Source: CAYRYU01 sp964428355 (GTDB lineage: Bacteria; Muiribacteriota; Ozemobacteria; Ozemobacterales; Ozemobacteraceae). Taken from it: a stretch of DNA of 27,002 bases. Under the pieces are notes generated by a model, which saw only the letters and a list, made by a program, of their open reading frames with translations, was not told the origin of the DNA and ran no database searches. This document shows, piece after piece, positions 13,273-23,100 of the stretch (its first letter is position 1; every line of letters starts with the position of its first letter). The stretch covers positions 1-27,002 of the forward strand of contig CAYRYU010000099.1 in assembly GCA_964428355.1 (NCBI GenBank). The letters are read 5' to 3'. The position numbers and the translations under genes are program-made.

Positions 13273-14121
13273 ACCCAGGTCTTGTAAAGAGAGTGAGTCG
13301 ACCGAGAAACGGCCCTTGGGATCCTGTTTGACCCGACCGCAGGGGAGGGTGGGGTCATGGGTGAAGAACAGCGCGCCGTTTTCCTTCAGCATTTCTTCCA
13401 GAAGTTTCTGCTTCTCCTCGATAAGCAGCTCCGGATAACGGTCGTAGCCCATCGTGATGGGAACATGCACCCATGGGGAGGCGGGGATGAGATCCGAGAC
13501 GAAGACCAGTGGCCCCTTGGGGAGGGCGATCCGGGACATCATAAGTCCCGGGGTGTGACCGTCCGAAAACCTGAACTTGATGAGGGGAGCGAGGTCGGTG
13601 TCACGATCCCGGTCGACCAGTACCAGCCTCCCGGACTTTTCCAGCAGCGCGTTCAGCGGGGGAACATACGAAGCCCGGTCACGGGAGTGCGGTTTCCGTG
13701 CGCGTTCCCACTGCTCGCGGCCGACATAGTATTTCGCCTTTGGAAACAGGAGCCTGCTCTCATTGCCGTCGAATGCCGAGAGCATTCCACCCGCATGGTC
13801 GAAATGGAGGTGGGAAAGAACCACGATGTCGATCGATTCGTCCGAGAGCCCGTGTTTTCGCAGGTTTTCCAGAAGGAGATGCTCGGCGGGTTCGACGCCG
13901 AAACGCTCGCGGAGCTTGGGCTCGAAAAAAGCGCCCACTCCGGTTTCGAAGAGGATCCGGCGGCCGTCGCCGGGTTCGAAAAGGAGGCCGCGGCAGGCGA
14001 GGGGAATCCGGTTCCGTTCATCGGGGGGAGACCAGTTCTTCCATACCTCCCTTGGTGCGTTTCCATACATCGAGCCACCGTCGAGCCTCTGGAGGTTTCC
14101 TTCGATTGCCGTGAGTCTCAT
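13270..14121 (-). CDS. Metallo-beta-lactamase-fold hydrolase (YtnP/lactonase-like)
   Basis: A 283-residue MBL-fold enzyme. The ATG at 14121 follows GAGGAG at 8 nt. The zinc motif HLHFDH is at 104-109 (SHLHFDHAGG). A later metal His is probably in DGHTPGL, the bridging Asp in FVSDLIPA, and a C-terminal metal His in FFTHDPTLP. So all ligands for a two-metal site are present. The N-terminal stretch LDGGSMYGNAPREVWKNW and PPDERNRIPLACRGLLF are typical of the YtnP-like subgroup near N-acyl-homoserine lactonases. There is no signal peptide, so it is cytoplasmic. It lies 35 bp downstream of icmF and is the last gene of that operon. In this context a thioester or lactone hydrolase role, for example on acyl-CoA or a lactone by-product, is conceivable, but the substrate cannot be read from sequence. 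Confidence 0.88.
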   Translation of the reverse strand: MRLTAIEGNLQRLDGGSMYGNAPREVWKNWSPPDERNRIPLACRGLLFEPGDGRRILFETGVGAFFEPKLRERFGVEPAEHLLLENLRKHGLSDESIDIVVLSHLHFDHAGGMLSAFDGNESRLLFPKAKYYVGREQWERARKPHSRDRASYVPPLNALLEKSGRLVLVDRDRDTDLAPLIKFRFSDGHTPGLMMSRIALPKGPLVFVSDLIPASPWVHVPITMGYDRYPELLIEEKQKLLEEMLKENGALFFTHDPTLPCGRVKQDPKGRFSVDSLSLQDLG

Positions 14122-14156
14122 GTTCTTTTCTCCTCGGTTCTTACCCGGGGTTACGT

Positions 14157-17100
14157 TCAGATCGCCCGGCGGTACTGGCCTCCAACCGCGAAGAGGGCCT
14201 CGGTGATCTGGCCGATCGATGCGTGTCGGACGGTCTCCAGGAGTTCCTCGAAGATGTTGCGGTTGTTCAGGACGGCCTCGCGCAGCTTCTGGAGAGCCTG
14301 GGCCGCGTTTCCCGCATGTTTCTTCCGGAAGGTTTCCACGCGGTCGAGCTGTTCGTTCTTCTCGTCGTAGGTCGCGCGTGCAAGGGCAATGGAGACTTCC
14401 TTCCCGAGCTCGTCCTGGTTGGGGTTGAGGAAAGTGTTTACCCCGACGATGGGCAGCTCACCGGAATGCTTGAGCATCTCGTAATGCATGCTCTCGTCCT
14501 GGATACGTTCGCGCTGGTACTGGGTTTCCATGGCACCCAGAACCCCGCCTCTGGAGGAAAGACGGTCGAACTCCTCCAAAACCGCGCTCTCGACCTGGTC
14601 CGTCAACCATTCGATGAAGAAAGAACCCTGGTTTGGGTTCTCGTTCTTGCAGATGCCGTACTCACGATTGAGGATCATCTGGATGGCCATGCTGCGCCGC
14701 ACGCTCTCTTCGGTAGGCGTTGTGATCGCCTCGTCATAGGCATTGGTGTGGAGGGAGTTGCAGTTGTCGTTGATCGCCAGCAGGGCCTGAAGGGTCGTGC
14801 GGATGTCGTTGAACTGGATCTCCTGCGCGTGGAGCGACCGGCCGCTCGTCTGACAATGGTATTTCAGCTTCTGGGAACGGTCGTTGCCTTTGTACCGGTT
14901 TTTGATCGCGATGGACCAGATGCGCCGGGCGACCCTGCCGATCACGGAGTATTCCGGATCCATGCCGTTGCTGAAGAAAAAGGAGAGGTTGGGGGCGAAA
15001 TCGTCGATCTTCATTCCCCGGCTCAGGTAATACTCGACGAAGGAGAAACCGTTCGCGAGGGTGAATGCGAGCTGGGAAATCGGGTTCGCGCCGGCCTCGG
15101 CGATATGGTATCCGGAGATGCTTATCGAATAGTAGTTCTTGACCTCGTTTTTGATGAAATACTCCTGGATGTCGCCCAGCATCTTCATCGCGAAATCGAC
15201 CGAGAAGATGCAGGTGTTCTGCCCCTGGTCCTCTTTCAGGATATCGGCCTGGACGGTTCCCCGGACGGTGTTGAGAGTTTTCGCCCTGACCCCGGCCGTC
15301 TCCTCTGGAGTGAGGGGGGAGCCCTTCTCCTTGCGGGCCTTTTCCAGTTGCTGGTCGATAGCGGTGTCCAGGAAGAAGGCGAGCATGATGGGCGCGGGAC
15401 CGTTGACGGTCATGCTGACACTGGTGTTGGGGTCGCAGAGGTCGAAGCCCTCGAAAAGGACTTTCATGTCGTCGATAGTGGCGATGCTGACCCCGCTTTC
15501 ACCGACCTTCCCGAAGATGTCGGGTCTCTTGTCGGGATCGCGTCCGTAGAGGGAGACGCTGTCGAAGGCCGTCGAAAGGCGCTTGGCGTTGTCGTTCTTC
15601 GTGAGGTAGTGGAACCTGCGGTTTGTGCGGCTGGGGCCGCCTTCTCCCGCGAACTGCCTTTTCGGGTCTTCGTCGGAGCGCTTGAAAGGGAATACACCGG
15701 CGGTGAAAGGGAAGCCGCCGGGCAGGTTTTCCTTGCGGAAGAACCTGAGCAGCTCGTCGTGATGGTCGGTCTCGGGAAGCGCAACCCTGGGGATCTTGAG
15801 CCCGCAAAGGGAAACGGTCTTGGTCGGAACCTCGAAAGTCTTTCCCCTGACGGAATACTTGAACGCGTCGGAGGTGTAATTCGCCCTGGTCTCGCCCCAG
15901 GTCGTCAGCGCGGTCTGCCACTTCGGCGGGAGCTTCCCCCAGGCCTCGGCCCAGAGAGCCTTGACCTCGGTCCGGGCGGACTCGCTGAGGGCCGCCTTCC
16001 CGACGAGTTCCAGAGCCTGGGCTTCGCGCGCGGTGTCCGCAAGGGAGTCGGTTTCCCGGTGGTATTCGCGGATGGTGTCGGAAATCTCCCCGAGGTAGTT
16101 GGTCCGGTTCTGGGGAATGATGGGCGAGACGAAGGAGGAGCGGCGGGAGGTCCTCAGTTCGGTCCGTGCGACCCATTCCCCCTTGGCTCCCCGGGTCTCG
16201 AGAAGGCCCAGAATCGCATGGTAAAGGCCGTTCGTGGCATCGTCATTGAACTTCGAGGCAATGGTTCCGAATACGGGGAATTTGTCCTCTTCCATGTGCT
16301 TGCCCGCAAACCGGGTCCGGCGGATCTGCCGGATGACGTCCCTGAAAGCGTCTTCGGATCCGCGTCGATCGAACTTGTTGATCGCGACGATGTCGGCGAA
16401 GTCGAGCATGTCGATCTTCTCGAGCTGCAGGGGCGCGCCATACTCGCTGGTCATGACGTACATCGCGATATCGCAGATGGAAAGGATGCCGGTGTCCCCC
16501 TGGCCGATTCCGCTGGTTTCGACCAGGATCAGATCGAAACCGACCCCGCGGGCGAGGTTGACGAAATCCTCGATCGGAGTGGCAAGCTCGGTTTGACTCC
16601 CCCGGGTTGCAAGGCTTCGCATGAATACGTTTGGGCGGTCGATAGCGTTCATCCTGATCCGGTCGCCGAGCAACGCGCCGCCGGTCTTCTTCTTCGAAGG
16701 ATCGATGCTGAAGATGCAGAAATTCTTCCCGGGGAAGTCCAGCAGGAACCGGCGCAGGATCTCGTCCGTTAGGCTGCTCTTGCCCGCTCCGCCCGGTCCG
16801 GTGATTCCAAGGACGAGCGGAGGCTCACCCTGGTGGGCGAATCCGTCCCGTTCCAGGTTTCCCGCTCGTTTTCCCTTCCTGATCTGGTTCTTGATCGATT
16901 CGGGGAGAGTTCCGGAGCCGCTTTCGATCACCGAAAGGGCGCGGGCGAACCGGAGATGGTCATCGACCGAGATTCCCCGGCTTCCAAGGCCGGATGGCCA
17001 AGTGTCGACGGAATAGTCCGCATGTTGGAGCATGTCCGAGATCATTCCGAGGAGGCCCATCTTCCGGCCATCTTCGGGCGAGTAGAGGCGGGTGATTCCA

Positions 17101-17447
17101 GCCTTGTGGAGCTTTTCCGCTTCCTGGGGAAGAATGACACCGCCCCCGCCTCCCATGATCTTCATGTCGGGACGTCCGCGCGCGTCGAGCTGCTCACGCA
17201 TGAAGGTGAAGAACTCCATGTGGCCACCCTGGTAGGAGCTTGCTGCGATCGCCTGGGCATTCTCCTGGATCGCGGCGTCGACAATCTCCTGGACGCTTCG
17301 GTTGTGGCCGAGGTGGATCACTTCAGCCCCGCCTTCCTGGAGAAGACGGCGGATGATGTTGACGCTCACGTCGTGGCCGTCGAAAAGCGCGGTCGCAGTG
17401 ACGATCCTGACGGGACTTTTCGGGTAGTAAGTGATTTTTTCCTGCAT
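14157..17447 (-). CDS. icmF: Fused isobutyryl-CoA mutase IcmF (B12 domain, MeaB-like GTPase chaperone, mutase)
   Basis: A 1096-residue adenosylcobalamin-dependent enzyme, normal IcmF length, interconverting isobutyryl-CoA and n-butyryl-CoA, with side activity on isovaleryl/pivalyl-CoA known in the family. The ATG at 17447 has GGAGG at 7 nt. The N-terminal B12-binding domain has DGHD (His25 as lower cobalt ligand), SSYQGGH (71-76) and GGGGGV (99-104). The P-loop GTPase (about 208-480) shows GPGGAGKSS (216-224), ETSGIGQGD and NKFD (356-359). The C-terminal substrate barrel (from about 540) shows FPFTAGVFPFKR, MTVNGPAPIMLAFF, SISGYHIAEAGANP, YHCQTSGRSLHAQEI and THPTEESVRR-like TTPTEESVRR. The order B12-G-mutase identifies IcmF rather than methylmalonyl-CoA mutase. 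The residues separating IcmF from pivalyl-CoA mutase were not resolved. Between fabH (41 bp upstream) and the MBL hydrolase. Confidence 0.95.
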   Translation of the reverse strand: MQEKITYYPKSPVRIVTATALFDGHDVSVNIIRRLLQEGGAEVIHLGHNRSVQEIVDAAIQENAQAIAASSYQGGHMEFFTFMREQLDARGRPDMKIMGGGGGVILPQEAEKLHKAGITRLYSPEDGRKMGLLGMISDMLQHADYSVDTWPSGLGSRGISVDDHLRFARALSVIESGSGTLPESIKNQIRKGKRAGNLERDGFAHQGEPPLVLGITGPGGAGKSSLTDEILRRFLLDFPGKNFCIFSIDPSKKKTGGALLGDRIRMNAIDRPNVFMRSLATRGSQTELATPIEDFVNLARGVGFDLILVETSGIGQGDTGILSICDIAMYVMTSEYGAPLQLEKIDMLDFADIVAINKFDRRGSEDAFRDVIRQIRRTRFAGKHMEEDKFPVFGTIASKFNDDATNGLYHAILGLLETRGAKGEWVARTELRTSRRSSFVSPIIPQNRTNYLGEISDTIREYHRETDSLADTAREAQALELVGKAALSESARTEVKALWAEAWGKLPPKWQTALTTWGETRANYTSDAFKYSVRGKTFEVPTKTVSLCGLKIPRVALPETDHHDELLRFFRKENLPGGFPFTAGVFPFKRSDEDPKRQFAGEGGPSRTNRRFHYLTKNDNAKRLSTAFDSVSLYGRDPDKRPDIFGKVGESGVSIATIDDMKVLFEGFDLCDPNTSVSMTVNGPAPIMLAFFLDTAIDQQLEKARKEKGSPLTPEETAGVRAKTLNTVRGTVQADILKEDQGQNTCIFSVDFAMKMLGDIQEYFIKNEVKNYYSISISGYHIAEAGANPISQLAFTLANGFSFVEYYLSRGMKIDDFAPNLSFFFSNGMDPEYSVIGRVARRIWSIAIKNRYKGNDRSQKLKYHCQTSGRSLHAQEIQFNDIRTTLQALLAINDNCNSLHTNAYDEAITTPTEESVRRSMAIQMILNREYGICKNENPNQGSFFIEWLTDQVESAVLEEFDRLSSRGGVLGAMETQYQRERIQDESMHYEMLKHSGELPIVGVNTFLNPNQDELGKEVSIALARATYDEKNEQLDRVETFRKKHAGNAAQALQKLREAVLNNRNIFEELLETVRHASIGQITEALFAVGGQYRRAI

Positions 17448-17488
17448 GATCTGCCTCCGAACCCGGCTTCGAAACCGGTTCCGAAACC

Positions 17489-18502
17489 CTAGTTGGCCGG
17501 GACGGTCGTCTTGCCCCATTTGAGTGCGACCAGACCCCAGGTCAACCCGCCTCCGAATCCGACGAGGAGGACGTTATCCCCTTCCCTGATGCGCTTCTGC
17601 TGCAATGCCTCATGGATGCAGATCGGGATGGTTGCGGCAACGGTGTTTCCGTATTTGTCCAGGTTCACGAAGAATTTTTCCATCGGGCAATCGAACCGCT
17701 TCGCCGCTGATTCGATTATCCGGATGTTGGCCTGATGGGGGATGATCAGGGAGACATCGTTGAGGGACATCTTGTTCCGTGTGAGGACCTGTTCGATGAT
17801 ATCCCCCACGATCTTGGTGGAGAACTTGAACACTTCCTTGCCGTTGATCTTCACGTAATGAAGCCTCTTCTGGACGGTCTCCGCGGTGGTGGGCATCTCG
17901 GTGCCCCCCGCCGGGATGACGATGTGTTCAGCCCCCCCTCCATCGGCCCCCATGAGGAGGTCGAAAACACCCTCGCCACCCGTTGCGGGGCCGAACACGA
18001 CCGCGCCCGCGCCGTCGCCGAACAGAACACAAGTGTTCCGGTCGGTGAAATCGATCACCTTCGAAAGGATATCCGCCCCGATCACCAGGACATAATCGTA
18101 GGTTCCCATGGCGACGAGGTGGGTAGCGATGTTCGAAGCATAGATGAACCCCGAGCAGGCGGCTTCGAGGTCGAAGGCGGCGGCGTTCTTGCAGCCGAGG
18201 CGGTGCTGGATGACGCACGCTGTGGCCGATATCTGCCGGTCGGGCGTGAACGTCGCAAGGATGATCGCCCCGATCTTGTCGGGGGTGATTCCGGCATTCC
18301 GGATGGCCATCTCGGCCGCCGGTACGGCGATGTCGGAAAGCTTCTGGTGAGGTTCGACAATCCTCCGTTCATGTATCCCCGAACGGGTGACAATCCATTC
18401 GTTGGTGGTATCGACCATCTTTTCGAGATCGGCATTCGTCAGTCTTTTCTCGGGGAGGAAGATCCCTGTTCCGAGAATCGCGGCTCTTCTGGGACTGTTC
18501 AT
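17489..18502 (-). CDS. fabH: Beta-ketoacyl-ACP synthase III (FabH)
   Basis: Initiates fatty-acid synthesis by condensing an acyl-CoA primer with malonyl-ACP. The ATG at 18502 has GGAGGG upstream and gives a normal-length 337-residue protein. The start MNSPRRAAILGTGIFLPEKR is typical, followed by NEWIVTRSGIHERR. The Cys-His-Asn triad is Cys116 (EAACSGF), His256 (IIPHQANIRI) and Asn286 (YGNTVAATIP), and the C-terminus has GFGGGLTWG. All catalytic residues are intact. It shares an operon with icmF 41 bp downstream, so a preference for isobutyryl-CoA (or butyryl-CoA) as primer is plausible. FabH enzymes of this type set iso-branched chain content. That preference is inferred from context, since the primer-pocket residues were not analysed. 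It does not lie beside fabD/G/acpP, so a second housekeeping FabH may exist. Confidence 0.94.
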   Translation of the reverse strand: MNSPRRAAILGTGIFLPEKRLTNADLEKMVDTTNEWIVTRSGIHERRIVEPHQKLSDIAVPAAEMAIRNAGITPDKIGAIILATFTPDRQISATACVIQHRLGCKNAAAFDLEAACSGFIYASNIATHLVAMGTYDYVLVIGADILSKVIDFTDRNTCVLFGDGAGAVVFGPATGGEGVFDLLMGADGGGAEHIVIPAGGTEMPTTAETVQKRLHYVKINGKEVFKFSTKIVGDIIEQVLTRNKMSLNDVSLIIPHQANIRIIESAAKRFDCPMEKFFVNLDKYGNTVAATIPICIHEALQQKRIREGDNVLLVGFGGGLTWGLVALKWGKTTVPAN

Positions 18503-18547
18503 GTTCACACCCTCCATACAGAGGAGATTTGGGAAAAAAGGTTCCCG

Positions 18548-18576
18548 AAAGTACACCAAATCCAGTGGAAAGTCAA
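18548..18576 (-). promoter_or_regulatory. Predicted promoter of the fabH-icmF-hydrolase operon
   Basis: On the minus strand there is TTGACT (18576-18571, five of six), a 17-nt spacer and TACTTT (18553-18548). Transcription would start near 18541, about 40 nt before the fabH ATG. A GGGAA-N6-TTCCC dyad lies at the start site (18546-18531) and could be a regulator site or leader hairpin. The intergenic region 18503-18666 contains nothing else recognised. Confidence 0.5.
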
Positions 18577-18666
18577 ATACCCCCGACTTCCATACCCTCG
18601 CGGAAAATCAGACCCCTGGCGCGTCCCCGCCTTCGAAACGGAGGCAGGAAGGGCCAGGTGCCGCCA

Positions 18667-20133
18667 TCAGAAGCGGCTGGAGCCCCGGCTGAGAAACTCC
18701 ATGAACACGTCCCGCATGATGTGACCCGAGTCCGTGGTGGGCCTCCGCAACTCCTTGTAACCGTCCCCTCCCTGGGCAAGGTAATCGTTGATCAAAAGGG
18801 TGTATGTGCCCTCGGGTGAGATTGGTTTTCCCCCGACTTTCACCTGGAACTTCCCGCCGGGGGACTCCTGGATATCGAGTCCAGCGAAAGCCAGGCCCTT
18901 CGATTGGATTCCCCTGCCCACGACGGCTTCGAGTTCCCTGCCGGAGAGTTTTGTCAGGAGAATGTGGTGGTCGAACGGAAGGACCTTGTACACGTCACCG
19001 AAAGTGATACTTCCCCCGGGAAGGTCGGTCCTGATACCCCCGCGTTGGAAGATGACCCCGTCCGCGGGGCATTTTTCGAGAACCGCTTTGCAAAGGATAT
19101 CGGCCAGGTTTTTTCCGGGAGGACCATCCTTGAGAAGAGGTGAGTCCAGTTCCCCGACCTTTCTTCCGACTTTCGAAACGAGGCTCGCGGAGTAGGAGGA
19201 AACGATCCTTTCGAGAGAAGGGTCAGGTGGATATCTCGCCTCGTCGAGAGGAAACAACCGGTATTTCAGGCTCCAGAAGCGGGAATCGCTCCGGCCGGGG
19301 AAAAGGGTCAGGACCCCGGCATGTGTCCCGTAACCCCGGGTCTGGGCGATCAGGGTTTTCCCGATACGGACAGGCTGGACAAGGTGGTGATCGGTGTGGC
19401 CGCCCACGATGATGTCGAGGTCCGGGACGGATTTGGCGATCTCCCGGTCCCGGTCGTGCCCGCAGTGGCTCAGTAGAATGACCAGGTCACAACCCAGTCC
19501 CCTCAGTCGGGCGCTTTCCCGTCGGACCGCCGGGATAACAGGCTCTAGAACGGTCCCTTCGATGTTCCGCGGAAAGGTGAGGATCGGAAGGTCCTCGGTG
19601 ATGGCAGCGGTTACGCCGATCCGGAAGCGACCGAGCTGGAAGATCGACGACGGTTTCCAGAGAGGGTTTCCCCGAACGGAGGTTTCACGTAGATTCGCGC
19701 AGACGAGCGGAAATCTTGCCCCTGTCTGGGACTCGCGAAGGGCTTTGAGATCATGGTCGAAGTCGTGGTTTCCGAGCGCGACGATGTCGAAACGGAGTGC
19801 GTTGTACAAGTCGGTCATGATCCGGCCCCCGGAAAGGTTCGATTCGATGGAACCCTGGAAACGGTCCCCCGAGTCGACGACCAGATACCTTCCCCGATTG
19901 AGGAGCGTTTCGAGCTTCCTTTCCTGGAGGAAAGTCGCGAGGGCGCCCGGCCCCCCGAGCATCGGGGGACGTTTCGAATCGAGCCAGAGCGCGGGAGTCG
20001 CCCGCACAGCTCCATGCCAGTCGTTGGTGAAGATGAACGTCAATTCCTCCTGGGCAGCTGCCCTCGGGCACGATGCAGGAGAAAGGGCAAAAAAGGTCGC
20101 GACGAAAAGAATGACCATGAGGGCTCGTTTCAT
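18667..20133 (-). CDS. Exported 5'-nucleotidase / UshA-family metallophosphoesterase
   Basis: A 488-residue periplasmic or cell-surface enzyme hydrolysing nucleotides or related phosphoesters. The ATG at 20133 opens a signal peptide (MKRALMVILFVATFFALSPA, with cleavage after RAAA). The upstream ATG at 20202 overlaps the kinase gene and would bury the signal, so it is rejected. Metal-binding motifs of the calcineurin-like N-domain: TNDWHG (36-41), VDSGDRFQGS (86-95), GNHDFD (121-126), LLSHCGHDRD and GGHTDHH. The C-terminal 5'-nucleotidase domain shows GDVYKVLPFDHHI and NDYLAQGGDGY, the nucleobase-stacking loop region. It is somewhat short for UshA (about 550) but complete in motifs. Located 49 bp downstream of the tandem kinase gene, likely co-transcribed. 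Substrate (nucleotides, UDP-sugars, cyclic dinucleotides) is not determinable. Confidence 0.9.
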   Translation of the reverse strand: MKRALMVILFVATFFALSPASCPRAAAQEELTFIFTNDWHGAVRATPALWLDSKRPPMLGGPGALATFLQERKLETLLNRGRYLVVDSGDRFQGSIESNLSGGRIMTDLYNALRFDIVALGNHDFDHDLKALRESQTGARFPLVCANLRETSVRGNPLWKPSSIFQLGRFRIGVTAAITEDLPILTFPRNIEGTVLEPVIPAVRRESARLRGLGCDLVILLSHCGHDRDREIAKSVPDLDIIVGGHTDHHLVQPVRIGKTLIAQTRGYGTHAGVLTLFPGRSDSRFWSLKYRLFPLDEARYPPDPSLERIVSSYSASLVSKVGRKVGELDSPLLKDGPPGKNLADILCKAVLEKCPADGVIFQRGGIRTDLPGGSITFGDVYKVLPFDHHILLTKLSGRELEAVVGRGIQSKGLAFAGLDIQESPGGKFQVKVGGKPISPEGTYTLLINDYLAQGGDGYKELRRPTTDSGHIMRDVFMEFLSRGSSRF

Positions 20134-20182
20134 TGTTCGCCTTTCCGAAACGTGTTTTTCTCGAAGGGGCCGGAGAACCTGG

Positions 20183-23100
20183 TCAACCCTGCCCTCCGTC
20201 ATCCTCGTCAGGATTCGCGGTGCCGGGCATTTCCTCGGCGGGCTTTTGGGATGATTCGGCGGACTCTTCCGGCCCGGTTTCCCCTTCCGACCCGTTATCG
20301 GTCTGGGGTTCCTCTGGAAGCTTCTCCCCTTTGAGGGCTGCCAATCCGCGCTTGGCCTGCGAATGGCCGGGGACCAGCTTCAACGCCATCCCGTACACCC
20401 GGCCTGCCGCGTCGTTGGCACCGTGCGAGGCATTCTCGTCGGCGATATCGACGAGCGCGTTCGCCGCCCTCTTCCTGAATGCCGCTGCCTGGCCCTTCCC
20501 GTTCTTCTTCCGGGAGAGTTCGTTGGTAAGTCTGATGATCGTGTCGAGGTTCTGTTCGACGTTGTCGGGCTGGGTCAGATCCTCGAGCTGGGTTGCCAGG
20601 TCCCCTTTTGGTTCGGATCCCGGGGGTTTCTCGCCCGGTTCGGGTGAGTCGGGGGAGGTGACCTGGGGGGTGGGCTGGCCAGGTGTCGGGGTAGGATCGG
20701 GGCCGGGTTCCTTGGGTTTCGTCGAATTCCGGGCGGAAACCCTTCCCATCGCTTCCTTGATCTCCTTGTCGTCCTTCAGGCCGGGAAATCCCTGGATCGC
20801 TTTCAGGAGACGGAGCGCTTTGGCAGGGTCTTTCTCCTCGACCTCCCGGGCGGATGCCAGATACTTCTCCCGGATTTTCCCGATCAGCCGCCCGAAGAGT
20901 TCCGTCTTTCCGGCCGATTTGACCTCTTTCAGGCGGGCGATCATCTTGCCAGCGTTGGACGTGGGCTGGAAATTCTCGACCTCTTGCTCGATTCCCTCGA
21001 TCGACTGTGCTTTCTGCTTGGGAATGAGCGCTTTCATGGCTGTGACAAACGGCTCTCGCAGCTGGTTCCCGGAGGGAAGGAGGCGGAGTCCGGACTTGAG
21101 AAGAGACTCGGTTCGGGACGGGTTCCCCCCTGAAGCCGCCTGTTTCTTCAGATCTGCGAGGATGTCGGAACGGATTGCGTCGGCCTCTTTTCTCCGGCCG
21201 ATGGAATCGAGTTTCTCGAGTATGCCGGGAAGCTCCCGGGAACCGGGGTTCCGGTTGGAAAGTCCCCTGGCTTGGCGGAGCAGGTCGGCGGGATCTTCCT
21301 TCGGGGGTGGGGGAGTCTTGGGCTCGGACTGGATGGCGGAAATCTGGAGGTCGGGTTCAGGCCTCGCGGGATCGATCGACTTGCACAGCTGGAATGCCTT
21401 TATCGCCTCCTCTGGTTTGTCCTTTCGGAGAAAAACGGCATACCCGAAAAACCGCTCGAAAAGGAGGGTCCTGCGGGGTCTCGCGTGATCGGGCTTTTTC
21501 ATCTCGAACTCGAGTCGGGTCAGGTCGAGAAGGATTTTGTAGGGGTCGGTCGGGGGTTGGAGCGCCCGCAGTTCATCGTCGAGCCTGGCAAGAAATGTCT
21601 GAAGCGCGATTTCCGGATCGGCCGGAACCGGGGAAGGGGTGGGAGACACGGATGGAGTCGGAGGTAGTGCGGTGGGGGTTGGCGGTTGAACCGCTGTCTC
21701 CGTGGCAGGAAGCGGAGCAGGCGGGGAGGACGGGGAAGGGGTGGGCGTTTCGGGAGGCGGAGGTGTCGGGATCTGCGTCGAGACCGGTGATGAAGCCGTG
21801 ACCTGAACCGAAATGGGGGGGGAGGTTGGAGTGGGCTTCAGGGTGGGCTCCGTCGGGGGTTCCGGGGTTGGTTCGGGGGACGGGGACGGGACTGGCGGCG
21901 CGATGGTCTCTGTCGCCGTCGGGGCGGGCCCGGTTGAGGGTGTCGCGGAAGCAATCTCCGCCAGGAGTTGTTCGGCAGCGGGATTCGGGCTGTTGAGGTC
22001 CCTTGCCTTACGGGCGAGTTCGGAGGCTCGTGAATGGTTTCCCCGGGAGAGCTCGGTTCTCGAGGTTTGCAGGTATTCCATCGACAGCGAAAGCTTCAGG
22101 GAACTGAGAAGAATTTCGGCATCGGGATCCTTTTGGAGGGACAACAGGTTCTGCTCGGCCTCTTCCAGTTTCCCGGTCTTGATCAGCTCGTTGATTGCCT
22201 TGACGGTCCCGAGGTAGGGCTTTTCCGCCAGAAATACCTTCCAGGCGAGGCCCATCCCGCCGAGGAGGAGGATCAGGAAAACGACCTTGGCATACACACC
22301 CCAGCCCTTTTCCGTTCCGGGCTCCTCGAAAACTCCCTTGACCGCGGATCTGCGCAGGCTGTCCTTCCGGCGGGAGGTCGAGCTGCGGTTGGCGATGTCC
22401 GGGAACTTGACGTTTATCAGCTCCTCGAGGTCCGCGATCAGGTCCTCGATGGCGGGCCTGGAGGAAGGGTCCTTGTCGAGCATCCTTCGGATGTCCGGGA
22501 GGATCGAAAGAAAGGGGTTCTCCTTTTCCAGGGCGACCATCGGCAGGGTTCCCTGGATGTGTTGGATCGCGACGGCAAGCTCGGGATTCGAAGAGCCGTC
22601 CCCTTTGAAGGGGGGCTCGCCGAAGACAAGCTCCCAGAATATGATCCCGAGGGAGTAGATATCCGATTTCGCAGACAGCTCGCGGTTGCCCTGACATTGT
22701 TCCGGGGACATGTATTGGGGAGTGCCGACCGTCATCCCCGTCCGGGTCAGGTTGGCCGCTGTTTTTGCAATTCCGAAATCGAATACCTTGAGGATTCCCT
22801 CGCGTGTCACCATCAGGTTGCTAGGCTTGAGGTCCCGGTGGATGATTCCCTTCGCGTGACAAGCCTGGATTCCTTCGAACAGCTGGAGCATCAGGGGGGC
22901 GATGCGCGCCATGTCCTTCCGGAGGGTTGGCTTGAGGTCGCTGAGAAGCGCCCCGTCGATGAATTCCATCACCAGGAAGGGCCGGCCGGTCTTGCTGTCG
23001 CGGGAGGAGGCGTAGATGTTGAGAACGTTGGGATGACCCACGGTTGCCAGGAGCTGGCCTTCCTTCAAAAAGCGTTCGACCAGGGTCTTGTCTCCCGAGG

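Noticed and set aside
11942..13273. 443-codon minus-strand frame antisense to hydF
   Set aside because: HydF on the plus strand is unambiguous, and the antisense product has no recognisable domain or start signal.
14223..16772. 849-codon open frame on the plus strand
   Set aside because: Lies wholly antisense to icmF, whose minus-strand product matches the family end to end. Long antisense frames are expected in GC-rich coding DNA.
20133..21488. 451-codon plus-strand frame
   Set aside because: Antisense to the C-terminal part of the kinase gene; Ser-rich shadow composition with no domain.
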